Of a DNA stretch of 64,000 nt, positions 11,280-22,859 are shown in pieces; the stretch's first letter is position 1; every line of letters starts with the position of its first letter. The DNA comes from Moringa oleifera (lineage: Eukaryota; Streptophyta; Magnoliopsida; Brassicales; Moringaceae), in the NCBI GenBank assembly GCA_021397835.1, contig JAJFZO010000604.1, forward strand, positions 1 to 64,000, written 5' to 3'. The position numbers were made by a program, and so were the translations under genes. The notes below the pieces were generated by a model. It saw only the letters and a program-made list of their open reading frames with translations, had not been told where the DNA came from and did no database searches.

Positions 11280-13440
11280 TCAATAGTACTCATTTTATTG
11301 ATCCGATCCATTTAATTATCAGTGGCCTTGGGATTGAATGAGTTAGAAAATAGGGAATGTATGGCTAATTTAAAATAATTCAAGGAAAATCAAATGAAAT
11401 AAAAATAAACAAATCAAATGTAATAAAATCCAAAAAAAATTCAAAGAAAATTAAAAAAGAAAAAACACAAAAGATTAGAAAAATTAAAAAAAATTAAAAC
11501 TAATTTAAAATAATTCAAGAATCAAAAAATATATTATGAAAAGAATTTTAAAAATAATTTTGATTTGCATTGACCTTTTAAAAAATGAATTAAAAATACA
11601 ATAAACCAAATAGTGAAAGAAAAAAATACAACAAAAAAAAGTATCCAAAATAAATTAATAAAATTGTGTTGAAAGTAAATAAAATTAAAGCATTAAATGA
11701 ATAAAAATGAAAAATAAAAAAATTAATAGCCAAATAAACTAATAAAATTACAATCAGTTGGTGTGATATAATATTTGTTATTCCGCTAAATTAAAGTAAT
11801 CAAAAATCATTTATGTATTAGAATTTATATTTTTTATCATTGAAAAATCAAGAAAAAGTAAATTAAGATAAAATTCGTAATTTAAAATGACACATTTAAC
11901 ATCAAATTATTCTACTAGCAATCATAAATGTATTCTCCAAATTTTTGTTCATAAAAAATAAAAAAATTAAAAATCTAAATTAAAAATCAAAAAATACAAA
12001 ATAAAAAGAACAAAATCCAAAAAATATAAAATTTTTTGAAAAAGAACAAATAAAAATATTAAAAATAAATCAAATAAAAAATCTAAAAAATAAAGAAACT
12101 AAAAGAAAATCTAAAAATACCCAACAAAATAAAAAATAAATGTAAAAAAAATTTAAAAACATAACAAAATCAAGACAATACATATACATATATATGTAAA
12201 AAACATAATAATAAAGAAACAAAAGTCTTTGCAAAGCAAGAAATAGATTTTTTATTTAAAAATAGAAAATAAAACATAAAAAATATCCAAAAAATCATAA
12301 AATGGAAAAGAAAACGTAAAAATAAAAATGAAATAAAATAAAAGAAAATCCAAAAAATCAGAGAAAATAAAAAATATTAGAAAAAAGAAAAAAGGAAAAA
12401 AGAAAAAAATGTAAACTAATTTTAAAATAATTTAAAACAACTCTAGAACTGTAAAATATTCCACTAAAAAAATTTAAAAATAATTTTTCATTTGCATTGA
12501 TTTTTTTAAAAAATAAAATAAAAACACAATAAATGAAATAGTAAAAAAGTAAAAATACAACAAAAATAAAAAATATATCCAAAATAAATAAATAAATGAT
12601 GTAAAAAATAAAATCAAATTCAAAAAATCAAATGAATAAAAAAATAAAAAGTAACAAAAAATAAACCTAATAAACTAATATATTTATAATTAGTGTGATG
12701 TAATATTTGTTATTTTGCTAAATTAAAGTAATCAAAAATAACAATAACGAAAATCACTTATATATTTAGAATTTATATTTTATATTATCGAAAAACCAAG
12801 AAAAGGTAATATCACTTTATATAATTTTGTATCTTAAAATGATACAATTTTATGGAGCCAAAGAGATTAGAAAAAAAGACATAAAAATGTTTTTTCAGTA
12901 TTCATAAAGATATTATCTAACTTTCTTTATTAAAAAATCTAAAATAAATGAAAAAATAAAAATATTTAAAAAATAAAAAATGTAAAACAAAAAAAGAGAA
13001 GAAAAAATTTAAAAAAATAAAATACAAAAAATATAATTTTTTTGAAAAATAAAAGAAAATAAAAGAGTTAAAAAAACCAAATAAACTAAAAAAAGAAAAA
13101 TAACACTACTAAAAAATAAAAGAAAGAAACTAAAAGTAACGAAAAAATTAGAAAAAAATTAAAGAAAATCCAGTAAAATCAAGATAATACATATAAAAAA
13201 ATAGCAAAGAAACAAAAACTATTTGCATAGTAAAAAATAGATTTTTTTAGAAAAAGGTGAAATAAAATAAAGTGAAATAAAAGATAAAAATGATAAAATA
13301 TATATCAAAGAAAACCAAATGAAATAAAAATAAGAAAAAATAAAATGTAATCAAATCAAAAATTAAAAATTAAATAAAAATAAAAATAAATTTAAAATAA
13401 AAAATGCTTTATGAAAAGAAGAAGAAGAAGAATGATACAA
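11280..13440. repeat. A-rich strand-asymmetric block with ~0.92-kb tandem duplication
   Basis: About 2.1 kb in which the plus strand is dominated by A, with many AAAATAAAA-type runs and little G or C. It is not simple sequence throughout. A less A-rich segment around GTAATATTTGTTATT and GCTAAATTAAAGTAATCAAA occurs at about 11,762 and again near 12,695. A segment with TTTAAAATAATTCAAG and TTTGCATTGA occurs near 11,500 and again near 12,415. Part of a third copy starts near 13,307. The period is therefore about 915-930 bases. Confidence 0.8.
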
Positions 13441-14262
13441 CTATATAAAGGATAAGCAATCTGATACGAGATTTTTGGTCCTTCTAGCAAAGCCTTAGAG
13501 TTAGGATAAAGCACATCATCACCAAAATTTTCAGTGTAATCAATCACATAAAGCCAGTGATTCTTCTAGAGACCGTAATATGGCATTTCATATGATTCAG
13601 AAACTTTCCTTCTGAAGAGAGTCGCTGCTCCGATGATTAGAGGGAGACTGTACCCAACAGCTTGGACACCCAGCATTACAAGAGATATGAAAGGAATAAA
13701 ATCCAGATCTTACTTGATGTGAAAAGAGTTGGCTTAATATGCAAGCAATTGCAAATGGAAGTGTCAAAATTCGAAGAATCCCCTCAAGACTAAATGTCTG
13801 CCCACTGCTTCCTATACAGAATGGGAAGAATCTTCAACTTAATTGTCCTAAAATAGAGAGGATCGTCTTCAGTTCTTTAGCTGGCTGTAGAAATGGTAAT
13901 CGTTGGGTTGATTAACCACTGTGCTGTTGTGGATGGGTAAGACACTACCACCTCAATCAAACTATCCAATCCAACTTCAAGATCCGTGCTCTTAAACAAG
14001 ATCTTCCACGCAGCTTTGACATCCCTGCAGCTAACGAGATACATTGTTCCTGCTTGTGGATCATAAAGACCTCCAACAAGAGCATAGAAAAATTGCTATA
14101 AGCCTTCCTAGCAAGTGCTAGTTGAGCTGACATGTTCAAAAGAAGCTGCTTTTCGGTATACTCGAGTCCCGGTCACACTAATATACTTCTTAGCTCCGTG
14201 GGCATAATCAAAATCACGAACTTAGAAGAAAACTTCCTTCAAAGGGATCTGAGATTAATGGG
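13440..14262 (-). pseudogene. Broken DUF2921-family gene copy, C-terminal part
   Basis: Reading right to left in shifting frames: YTEKQLLLNMSAQLALARKA; YDPQAGTMYLVSCRDV; KILFKSTDLEVGLDSLIEVV; SYPSTTAQWLINPT; RTEDDPLYF; EGILRILTLPFAIACILSQL; VMLGVQAVGYSLPLIIGA; NHWLYVIDYTE; ILVMMCFILTLRLC. These are in the order of the plant DUF2921 membrane-protein family, including the hydrophobic C-terminal segments. There are frameshifts near 14,155 and 14,075 and stops including the one in YGL*KN and one after LRLC. No N-terminal part is recognisable to the right. The molecular function of the family is not established; the copy is dead. Confidence 0.8.
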
Positions 14263-14264
14263 TA

Positions 14265-15835
14265 GTTAATCAATAAAATTTATAATTTGCTCTTACAAAA
14301 CTTGCAATTCTCGACATCTAAATTGGCCTTAACGTTCACTTACCTGACTGGTAAATGGGGTCTCCATGTCAACATATTCACATCAAAGAAAAAAACAAAA
14401 TACTTCGCTTTTTATAAGTTCTTTAAGTAATACCTTTCTTTGATGGTGTTGGCTGTCGTGGATCATCAAATATGTGAATATTTGTTTTGACTTTGTTGTA
14501 CATTCGATTTTTCGCGCCTTAAATCGTGAGTGGGCCACACAGTTTGGAGCCTAGCTCTGGGCTGCACATTGGCTCTTCCTTTAAAAAGAGGGTATTGCCT
14601 CTGGTAGGCTAGCTTCACAGTTAAACCATCCCCATTTATGGGAAGGATGTGATGGGCTTCGGTGGCCCAATGATTTATCATGGCCTTATGGGTTAACTTT
14701 AAATTGGGTATCGTATTCGGTCTGGCGTGATTGTAATACTAATTAACCTTCTTGTCCCTTCATAAAGAAAGGGGTATTGCATGAGGTTAGGTGTTGTTTT
14801 TGTTTTTGTTTTTTTTATGGTACATTTTTTCCTTCGATGCTTATATATAAGTCTTTGCTTACATTATACTTTTTTCTTTCGCATTTACAAATACATTTTC
14901 TTTTGCTTTCTTAATACTCATAACGAAGCTTTTTCAATAACCTTAACAGTTACTTCTATGAATCCAAAACTGAAAAACTTTGGTTGCAGAGAGTTGTCTT
15001 GGAATAAGTTATCGGATGATTTGCTGACTATAATCACTGAATTGAATATCAATAAAGGAATATGAGGAATTACAGCTCTGAGAAATCCAATTTTTCCATC
15101 TTCCCATGTGATCTTCAACACCTATATCTTAAACAGATTGAATTTCAAATCCTTTATGATGGAAGAAAAGCGAACAAAATACAACAGCAAGCCAAATAAA
15201 AACACTGTAAGAGCAGTAGGAATGGCGAACAAAACCTACAATATCTTGTATAAATGGTGATGAGACAGAGTGATGGGTTGCTATTGGTGATCTTGTGTTT
15301 AGGGCAATTACCATCAGCATTGGTGCAAAGTACCAAGAACTAGACTAAAAATACGAGGAGGGCATTGCTTCTAAAGCAACGACATTGAATTGCTTTTAAA
15401 GAAATTTTGTCAAATGAACTTATTTTGGTTTAATAAAATAAGTTGATTGTAATTAATTTTTTAACATTGATTAGGTGTAACTAACTATAAATATTTTTGC
15501 TTACTAAAATAAGTTTGATAACTTTGATTTAATTGAAAAAATTTAATGTGTAACTTGTTTAATATGGATTGAGCTATACTTTTTAATGAGATAACTAATA
15601 TAGATGTATGAAACTCAATGATAAACTCTTATTAACATAAAATTTTAATATAAATTAATTTATTATTTTATAAATATATCATTGGTCGAATTTTTTTGTC
15701 ATTCTATCTTGATATATCAATAGAGGTTGAGATTTTTATTTGTAGATGTAAGGCCATAAGGGTTTCTTAATAGCGACCACATTGCTTTTTTTTTAAAAAA
15801 AAAAACAAACCCCCAATGACAAACTAACCTTTTTC

Positions 15836-15836
<1 letters not shown>
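14265..15836. other. No supported gene
   Basis: Mixed-composition sequence flanking the DUF2921 fossil. Short open frames (60-94 codons, both strands) near 14,470-15,340 show no recognisable domain. The stretch 14,960-15,340 is less AT-rich than its surroundings and might be a fossil of another gene, but I cannot assign it. Confidence 0.45.

Positions 15837-15875
<39 letters not shown>
15837..15875. repeat. (AAT)n microsatellite
   Basis: About 13 uninterrupted AAT units. Confidence 0.95.
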
Positions 15876-17080
15876 GTTTTAAAATAAATATTAATTTATC
15901 AAATTAAATCAAATTAAATTTTTTAAAAAATTAAATTAAAAATATTTTGCAATAAATTTTAACTAAATTTTTTTTACATATATTTATTATGTCACAAAAA
16001 TTTTAAAATTTTAAATTGTCAAAAACAATTTTTAAAAAATTTATACAATAAAAATTTTCTAAAAGTTCATAAAAAAATTTTGTAAGTCAAAAATTATTCA
16101 AATTTAAAGAATGAACTCAAAATGAAGTATAAAATTTATTTGAGTTATTTTGAAAATATTTTAACAACTAAATTACCCCTTAAGCTTTTACAATTGTTTG
16201 AATTAAAATATAATTTAAACTAAATTGAAACATTAGATATATAAGTAATCTAATCAGCGCATCAAATTTTAAATTAACAAATAAATATAATATAATATTT
16301 TATATATTTAATTTAAATAATAAATAAATATATTTTTTTAAATACGAAATAACATTATTCATATTAAAAAAAATTCTTTCAACTCAAAATAAAAGATCGA
16401 AGATCCTCTATTAATTTGAGTTATATTGAGATTTTGAAGAGACAATGATACATGATAAATTAATAAAATTAATTATTAAGATTGTATTAATATATATTTT
16501 TTATTTTTATGATATTATTATAAATTACGAATGCAATTTAAACTTCATATCAAAAAGTTCAACATAAATAAAAACCTTTTTCACCTTTCACACTGCATTT
16601 AACATTTTTTTGGTATTAAATTAATGAATATTTTTTATTTGTTGTTTTTATATTAACATATTAAATCAACTAAAAATTTTTATTTTATGAAAATCTTGTC
16701 TTACCCTTCTCCTTGAAAATTAAAAAGTAAAAAGAAAACTAGTAAAATAGCATGGCATCAAAAAAATACTTAAGATGATAATAAAATTTTTATCCCATTA
16801 TTAAACCATAAGTACCCTTTTGTCTCCCCTTTACTTTCTTGGTCTTAGACCTTCATGAATGTGAGAACTCTTTTGCCTTTCTTTTCTCTACTTTCATGAT
16901 CCAATTATCATCTACTTTTATTTTGGTTATTGTAGCCAACTTACTCTGTTGTGATGTGTAATAATAAGATGGCAAATATACCTTTGAATTATACCCATAT
17001 TCATTTACAAGATAAAAAAAAAACTCACATTTTATTAGCCATACTGAACAATTACACAAGTATGAGTATATTAAAAATAA
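15876..17080. other. AT-rich intergenic DNA, nothing recognised
   Basis: Strongly AT-rich, with no open frame of note apart from a 68-codon minus-strand frame at 17,059-16,853 that has no domain. Confidence 0.6.
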
Positions 17081-17330
17081 TGTATGAACATTAGAAATAA
17101 TAAATTATGAATAATGAAAATAATACATGAATGACACAAATAATACAAGTACAACACAAATAATACAACATAAATATTACTAAGAATACAAATAATGCAT
17201 GAACATTTCAAATAATGCATGCATATCTGAAAAACTAAATGAATATTAAGAATACAACATAACATTTGAAATAATGTATGAATAATATAAATAATATATG
17301 ATAACTTCAAATAATACATGAACATTTTGG
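17081..17330. repeat. Imperfect minisatellite of AATAATRCATGAAC-like units
   Basis: Words such as AATAATACATGAAC, AATAATGCATGAACATTT and AATAATGTATGAAT recur through the stretch with spacings of roughly 15-40 bases. This creates an open minus-strand frame rich in I, Y, L and C that is a repeat artefact. Confidence 0.7.
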
Positions 17331-17602
17331 ACTCGCACCTACATATGTGAAAATCTATAGATTTGATATTACAGAATCACACCTTTATAAAACATATAAA
17401 AAAACCATCTAGATATCAAATATCAATAAAAAAAGCCTAATTCTTTATAATCTATTAAAGATAAAGGTCAGGATGAGAGAAAAATTTCATTACATAACAA
17501 ATTCTGCAGTGTTAATTGTAAAAACTTGAATACTTGTGCAGATATATAAAGCTCAACTAGAAAGCCAGTTTTTGTGAAGATCCTTTAAATAAGTTTAGAG
17601 GG

Positions 17603-17606
<4 letters not shown>

Positions 17607-17649
<43 letters not shown>
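17607..17649. repeat. (AG)n microsatellite
   Basis: About 21 uninterrupted AG units. Confidence 0.95.
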
Positions 17650-17652
<3 letters not shown>

Positions 17653-18039
17653 GCATGGCAAGCAAAAATGGGTTTCTAGTGTACAATTCGTAAAATGCAT
17701 ATCATATTGTTAAAATATGAGCTCAAACTCGTAAAATTAGTTAAAAGTAACGATGAAATTGATATTCAAAGAAATATAAAATAGAGAAAGATGGCTACTT
17801 ACCTTCATTGAAGAGAGAGAAAAATATGATTTATACAACTTGAATAGGAAAAAGGAATTTTCTTGAAATCTTATCTCATTTGGCACTTTTCAAAGGTATT
17901 TTAGTCAATACACATTAATTGATACTAAAAACATAAAAGTGAAAATTTTGATTATTTCTGTGGAAAAAAGAAAAAATTTCAATACCACGATCAATTTTCT
18001 CATTCATATTTTGGTTATGTATTTTTAAGTTTTACTTTT

Positions 18040-19330
18040 TTGTATATTCTTATTAATTGGTATTACTTTCAACTAAAATTAAAATTTTATTATTATTTTT
18101 ATCCATATTTGTATCCTTTTTTACAATATTTTATTGTAGAAATCAAATCTCAAGTTGGTATTAAAATATCTATGTATCATTTTGACTGTTTTTGTTATAC
18201 AATCTTATATTTACGATTTTGAAAATATTCAAATTTGAAATTTGTTATTTATTCTTATTGATTTGTATAATTTTCAATAATAATAAAGTTTTGTTTGTTA
18301 TTCTATATGATCTATATCTTTTTTGTCAATGTCTGGTTCTAGAACTGAAACTCTATATCGGTCTTATTTTTAAAGATTAAAAGATCTTCGGACATTCGTT
18401 TGATTATTGTTTACACAATTTTATATTTAGAATTTTTAGTATCTTCAACTTTGATCTTTTTGATATTATTCTTATTGATCTATATTACTATCTGTTGAAA
18501 TTTGTTTGTTATTCTTATTGTTTTAAATTATTTTCAACTATATAATGTTGCAAAGGGCAAAGCCAAATCATTGTTGCTCTTATGATTGAAATATTTGCAC
18601 GTATGATTATTATGTTTTATTTATTTAATTTTATTTTTTAAATAATATTTTTTATTGATATGTATCATTTCTAATAATATTTTGTTAAAGAAACAAAATT
18701 TCAAATTGATATTGCTCTTAAAGATTGAAAGATCCATGCGTATTATTTTGATTATTTTTATTTATGTAATTTTATAACTAAGATTTTGAAGACCTTCAAT
18801 TTTTTCTTTTTGATGTTATTCTTATTGATTTGTAGTATTTTTCAACTAAAATTTAATTTTATTATTATTATTATTATTGATATCTGAAACTCTAAGGTGG
18901 TATTACTTTTGATAGTAAAATATTTTCACGTATCATTTATATAATTTTATATTTATAAATTTGAGTATCTTAAAATTTGGTTTTTTAAATATCATTCTTA
19001 TGAATTTGTATAATTTTTAACTATTATTAAAATTTATTTATTATCATTATGGAGTTCCTTCTTTGTGACAAAACAATAAATTTTAACTTAAAATAATACA
19101 AATCAATGAGAGTAATAATTAAAAAAAATCATTCAAAATCTTAATTATAAAATTGCATAAAAAATAATCAAAATAATACATATAGATCTTTGAATCTTCA
19201 AGAGTAATACCAATTTGAAATTTTATTTATTTAATAAAGCATCTTTAAAAGAATACATATCAACAAGAATACTATTTAAAAATAAAATTTTGAGATATTT
19301 GAAATATAAAAGATAAAATTATATAAATAA
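18040..19330. repeat. Diverged 170-220-bp tandem array ending in an inverted copy
   Basis: Successive units begin near 18,043, 18,248, 18,469, 18,650 and 18,816. Each contains TATTCTTATTGATTTGTA, TTTTCAACTA, a GATTGAAAGATC-like part, and ATTTTGATTATTTTTATTTA followed by AATTTTATA. From about 19,080 to 19,290 the same phrases appear reverse-complemented (TACAAATCAATGAG, TAAAATTGCATAAA, AATAATCAAAATAATAC, GATCTTTGAATCTTC). Transcription across the junction could give a hairpin. Unit divergence suggests the array is old. Confidence 0.78.
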
Positions 19331-19339
19331 AAATAATGA

Positions 19340-22300
19340 AAATGATATATGGGATTTTCTAGTGAGATTTTAGTAGATTGTTTATCAGTGGTAAGGAGAG
19401 TAATAATGACACATAGTGGGCGTTTATGGGTAAATAGTTTGGGTACAAGATACAATGATAAAGGCAAAGGTATTCTCATTAATACAACCGAGGTGAAAGA
19501 TAGAATTGATAATTTTAGAAAATATAGTAAGGCACCAAATAAATAGGCAAAGGCATGGAAATCAATTAAAAAAAATAAGAAAGATTTAGTGGTAATGTTT
19601 GGGAGGATTGAAGCAACAAGCGTAAGGCTAATTAATTGCTAAAAGAAATGATTACTAACAAAAGCATTATATGATTTTGATAGTAAGATGACAATTTCAC
19701 AATTATAGGACATAGATGAGGATATAAAAATGAAGAAAAATGTTCTGTAGATTATAGAAATTGAAATGAAAATAATACAAATTGATGAATTTCTAAAATG
19801 AAGTGCACGCAGTGAATGAGGAACAAGCAAGGTAATTAATTGTATATGATAAGCTATCGATGTGACAGGAGTTGCAGTTAATTAGTGGTTATAAAAAGAT
19901 GTTGAAGAGTATCAGAAAAGTATGTAAAATCCTAAGGGTTTTTTTTTTTAAGGACTTGAAGAACTAGCTTATGGATTATTCAGTGAGATGGAAAGAAGAA
20001 GATAAGACAAGTAAGTAACCAAATATGTTAGAGATTTTTCTTACAAAAGAGAAAATGGGACAACTATTAGACAATTGAGACAACTAAAATTTTTAATTAA
20101 TTACAAAAAACAGAAAAAAGATGGAGGAATTTGTAAAAGTGTAAAAGAGAGAGGTGAAGGAGTGCATGATTATGATGTATAGAATTTTATCTTGAAATGT
20201 TGAGGTTTTGAATGATTTTAAGAAGAGAGTTATGATTAAACACATTTAAAAAAGATGGGTGATAGATGTAACATGTATTCAATAAACAAAGATTAAAAAC
20301 ATGAATGAGGGAGTAGTAAAAAAACGTGTAAGGAGTAAAATGAGTGAAATGGAAAACTTATCAACACATGCGAACTCAAACGAGTATTAATAATGTGAAA
20401 TGGGAATAGAGATAAATGTTTGGAATATTTAGGGGGAAGGATCTATTTTTTTAAGAGGAAAAAAGATAGGTTTGAATGAGTGTTTGCGAGATTATATGGT
20501 AATAATATGGTGGAGAGACGATCTAAGTTAAAAGAAGAATTTAAGGACTATAAAGATGATGGAGTTTATCTTGGGTGATAAGGGGATATTTCAACATGGT
20601 GTTGTATACACATGAAAGATCAGAGAATAGTGGAGATGGAGTGAACATTAAGGAATTTCTTGACATGGTTTCAAAACTCCAAGTAATGAATTTACCACTT
20701 TTGGGATGTGATTTCACATGATCGGATCTTCAAAAAAATCTCTCTTTATCAAGGATTGATCAGTTTATTATTTTAGGCCAATGGGAAAAGGTTTCCAACA
20801 ATGAGCGAAAAACTTCTTTTTAGGTCAACATTATATCATAATCCAATTTTACTTGAGATAAATGGTATCATTTGAGGTGCTTCTCTTTTTAGATATGAAA
20901 ACATATGGTTTAAGAGGAATTTCATGCTCTTGTTAAGAGGTGGGAAGAAAAGAGGGTAAATGACCATGTGAGTTATGTGGTTGCAAGCAAATTTAAAGAA
21001 TTTAAAAGCACAATGAGGAAGTGAAACAAAGACTAAACATTTGGAGAAGAAAGGAAGGCTTGTTATGAGATTTGGTAGAGATGGAGGAGAAGGAAAAGTT
21101 TAGTGTGAGCTTAGGGGAGTTGATGGTCAAGAAAGCAAGATTTTATAATAATAATTTAACCACACTAATCAAAATGAAAAAATATCATGAAAGCAAAAAT
21201 TTGAGGCTATTTGGCTTAAGGAAAAGGATAAAAACACTAGTTAATTTCATTTTATGGTGATGCACATCAAAGGAATAACTTCATTGGTAAGATTAAATTT
21301 GATGGAGATAGGATGGTGGAGTAAGGGGAATTGAAATAAATGATTAATGACTTCTATTTATAGTTATATAGTGTATAGTAAGAGTGGAAACCAACACTTG
21401 ATGGGTTGGAATTCAACATTATAGTCAATGAACTTTATGACTAATTAAAAAGGTATTTTGAGAAAGAAGAGGTACATCGAGTATATTTTGTAACTGAGAC
21501 AAAATATCTAGCCTAGTTAGATTCATTATGTAATTTTTAAAAGAAAACTAGGAAATCATTAAATTAGATATTTTTCATTTATTTAAGGAGTTTCATTTTG
21601 ATGGCAAGTTTGCTTGTTTGTTGAATTTAACCTTCCTGTTACCTTGTAACATAAAAAAGGTTACATCTAATTAGGTTAGTAAAGGGTGGGGGAGAGTCTA
21701 AAAGTTAGTAGTGATTAATCTTTCTTGGAAGATTAAAAGAAGGGTGAAAAAATTAAGTAACCCAAATCAAAATGCCTTTATGAAAAGAATGCAAATCTTT
21801 GATGTGACATTGATTACAAATGAAGTAGTTAATTAACATCGAAAGAGGACAAAAAAGGAAGTGATATATAAGTTGGATATAAAGAAAGCATATGACCATG
21901 TAGCTTGGGATTTTGTAGCATTGATGTTAAAAAGGATAGGATATGGTAAGTGATGTTATTGGTGGATTAAGTGGTGTATTTTCAATATGATCATTATCTA
22001 TTTTTGGTGAATAAAAGCCCTTTAAAGTTTTTTAAATTAACTAAAGGGCTTTAAAGAGGGGATACATTGTCATTATTTCTTATTCTTGTTGGTGATGGAG
22101 GCTCTTGATAGAATCTTGTAAGGCATTTTAAAAAAATGTGCCATCGAGGGATTTCGATGTGGGAAGATTAAGATTAAAGTTAAAAATAACTCACCTTTTA
22201 TTAGCTGATGATATTATAATTTTTGTGAGGGGAAAGAGAATTGTTTGATTAATATGAGGAATGTTATTTTTTTATTTATGTTTTAAGGTGGTATTTAGAT

Positions 22301-22850
22301 TGAAAATTAATTTAAGAAAGAAAAAATTTATTCCACTGGGTGAAAGAATAGCGATCGACTTACTATGGTGTTGGGATACAATTTGGGAGCTCTCAAATTT
22401 AACATTTAGGGCTACCCCTCGAAGTTAAAATCAAGGAGTTAAATTTTTGGAATTTAATAATAAAGAGGTCTAAAAAGATATTAATGCGATGGAAGAGGAG
22501 ATACCTTTTTAAGAAAAGAAACTGACACTTCTAAGAAGCATGCTTTCAAGTCTTTTAGTACTCATGTCATTGTTTTTATTGCCTAAGATGATTATAAGGA
22601 AGTTGATACAATTGCAAAGGTGATTCTTATAGAAAATTTTAAGTGAAGTCAAGTGCCATTTGTGTTAGGTAAGAGATTGTGAGGCAACAGGTCAATAATG
22701 GATGCTTTTGGATTGAACCTCTTAACTCATTTAACAAGGCTCGAGATTGTGAGGTAACATGTTAATAATGGGGGCTTTAGGATTGAATCTATTATTCTTT
22801 AAACAAAGCTCTCCTAAGTAAATGATTGGGAATATTCATGATAGAAAAAA
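19340..22850 (+). mobile_element. Decayed L1-type LINE (endonuclease and reverse transcriptase remnants)
   Basis: From about 20,187 the plus strand reads ILSWNVEVLND then FKKRVMIKHI*KRWVIDVTC and IQ*TK, the start of a plant L1 apurinic endonuclease. Near 20,650-20,800: FLDMVSKLQVMNLPLLGCDF and LSLSRIDQFI. Near 21,750-22,120: NQNAFMKRMQIFDVTLITNE, VIYKLDIKKAYDHVAWDF, then FLFLLVMEALDRIL, the reverse transcriptase core. After about 22,290: LKINLRKKKFIPLG. Near 22,650-22,830 a phrase resembling GALGLNLLFFKQSS occurs twice in a local duplication. Stops and frameshifts are very frequent, so it is an old copy. The start is approximate: the stretch before 20,160 may be ORF1 but has no diagnostic motif. 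I see no poly(A) tail or target-site duplication. Confidence 0.82.
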
Positions 22851-22859
22851 GGCCATGGA

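Noticed and set aside
12358..12582. Hydrophobic 74-codon minus-strand frame (F, I and L rich)
   Set aside because: Product of poly(A)-rich DNA read in reverse.
14781..15121. Frames of 67-94 codons on both strands
   Set aside because: No domain recognised, and hydrophobic composition follows from T-rich sequence.
17071..17325. 84-codon minus-strand frame of I, Y, L and C residues
   Set aside because: Generated by the AATAATRCATGAAC minisatellite.
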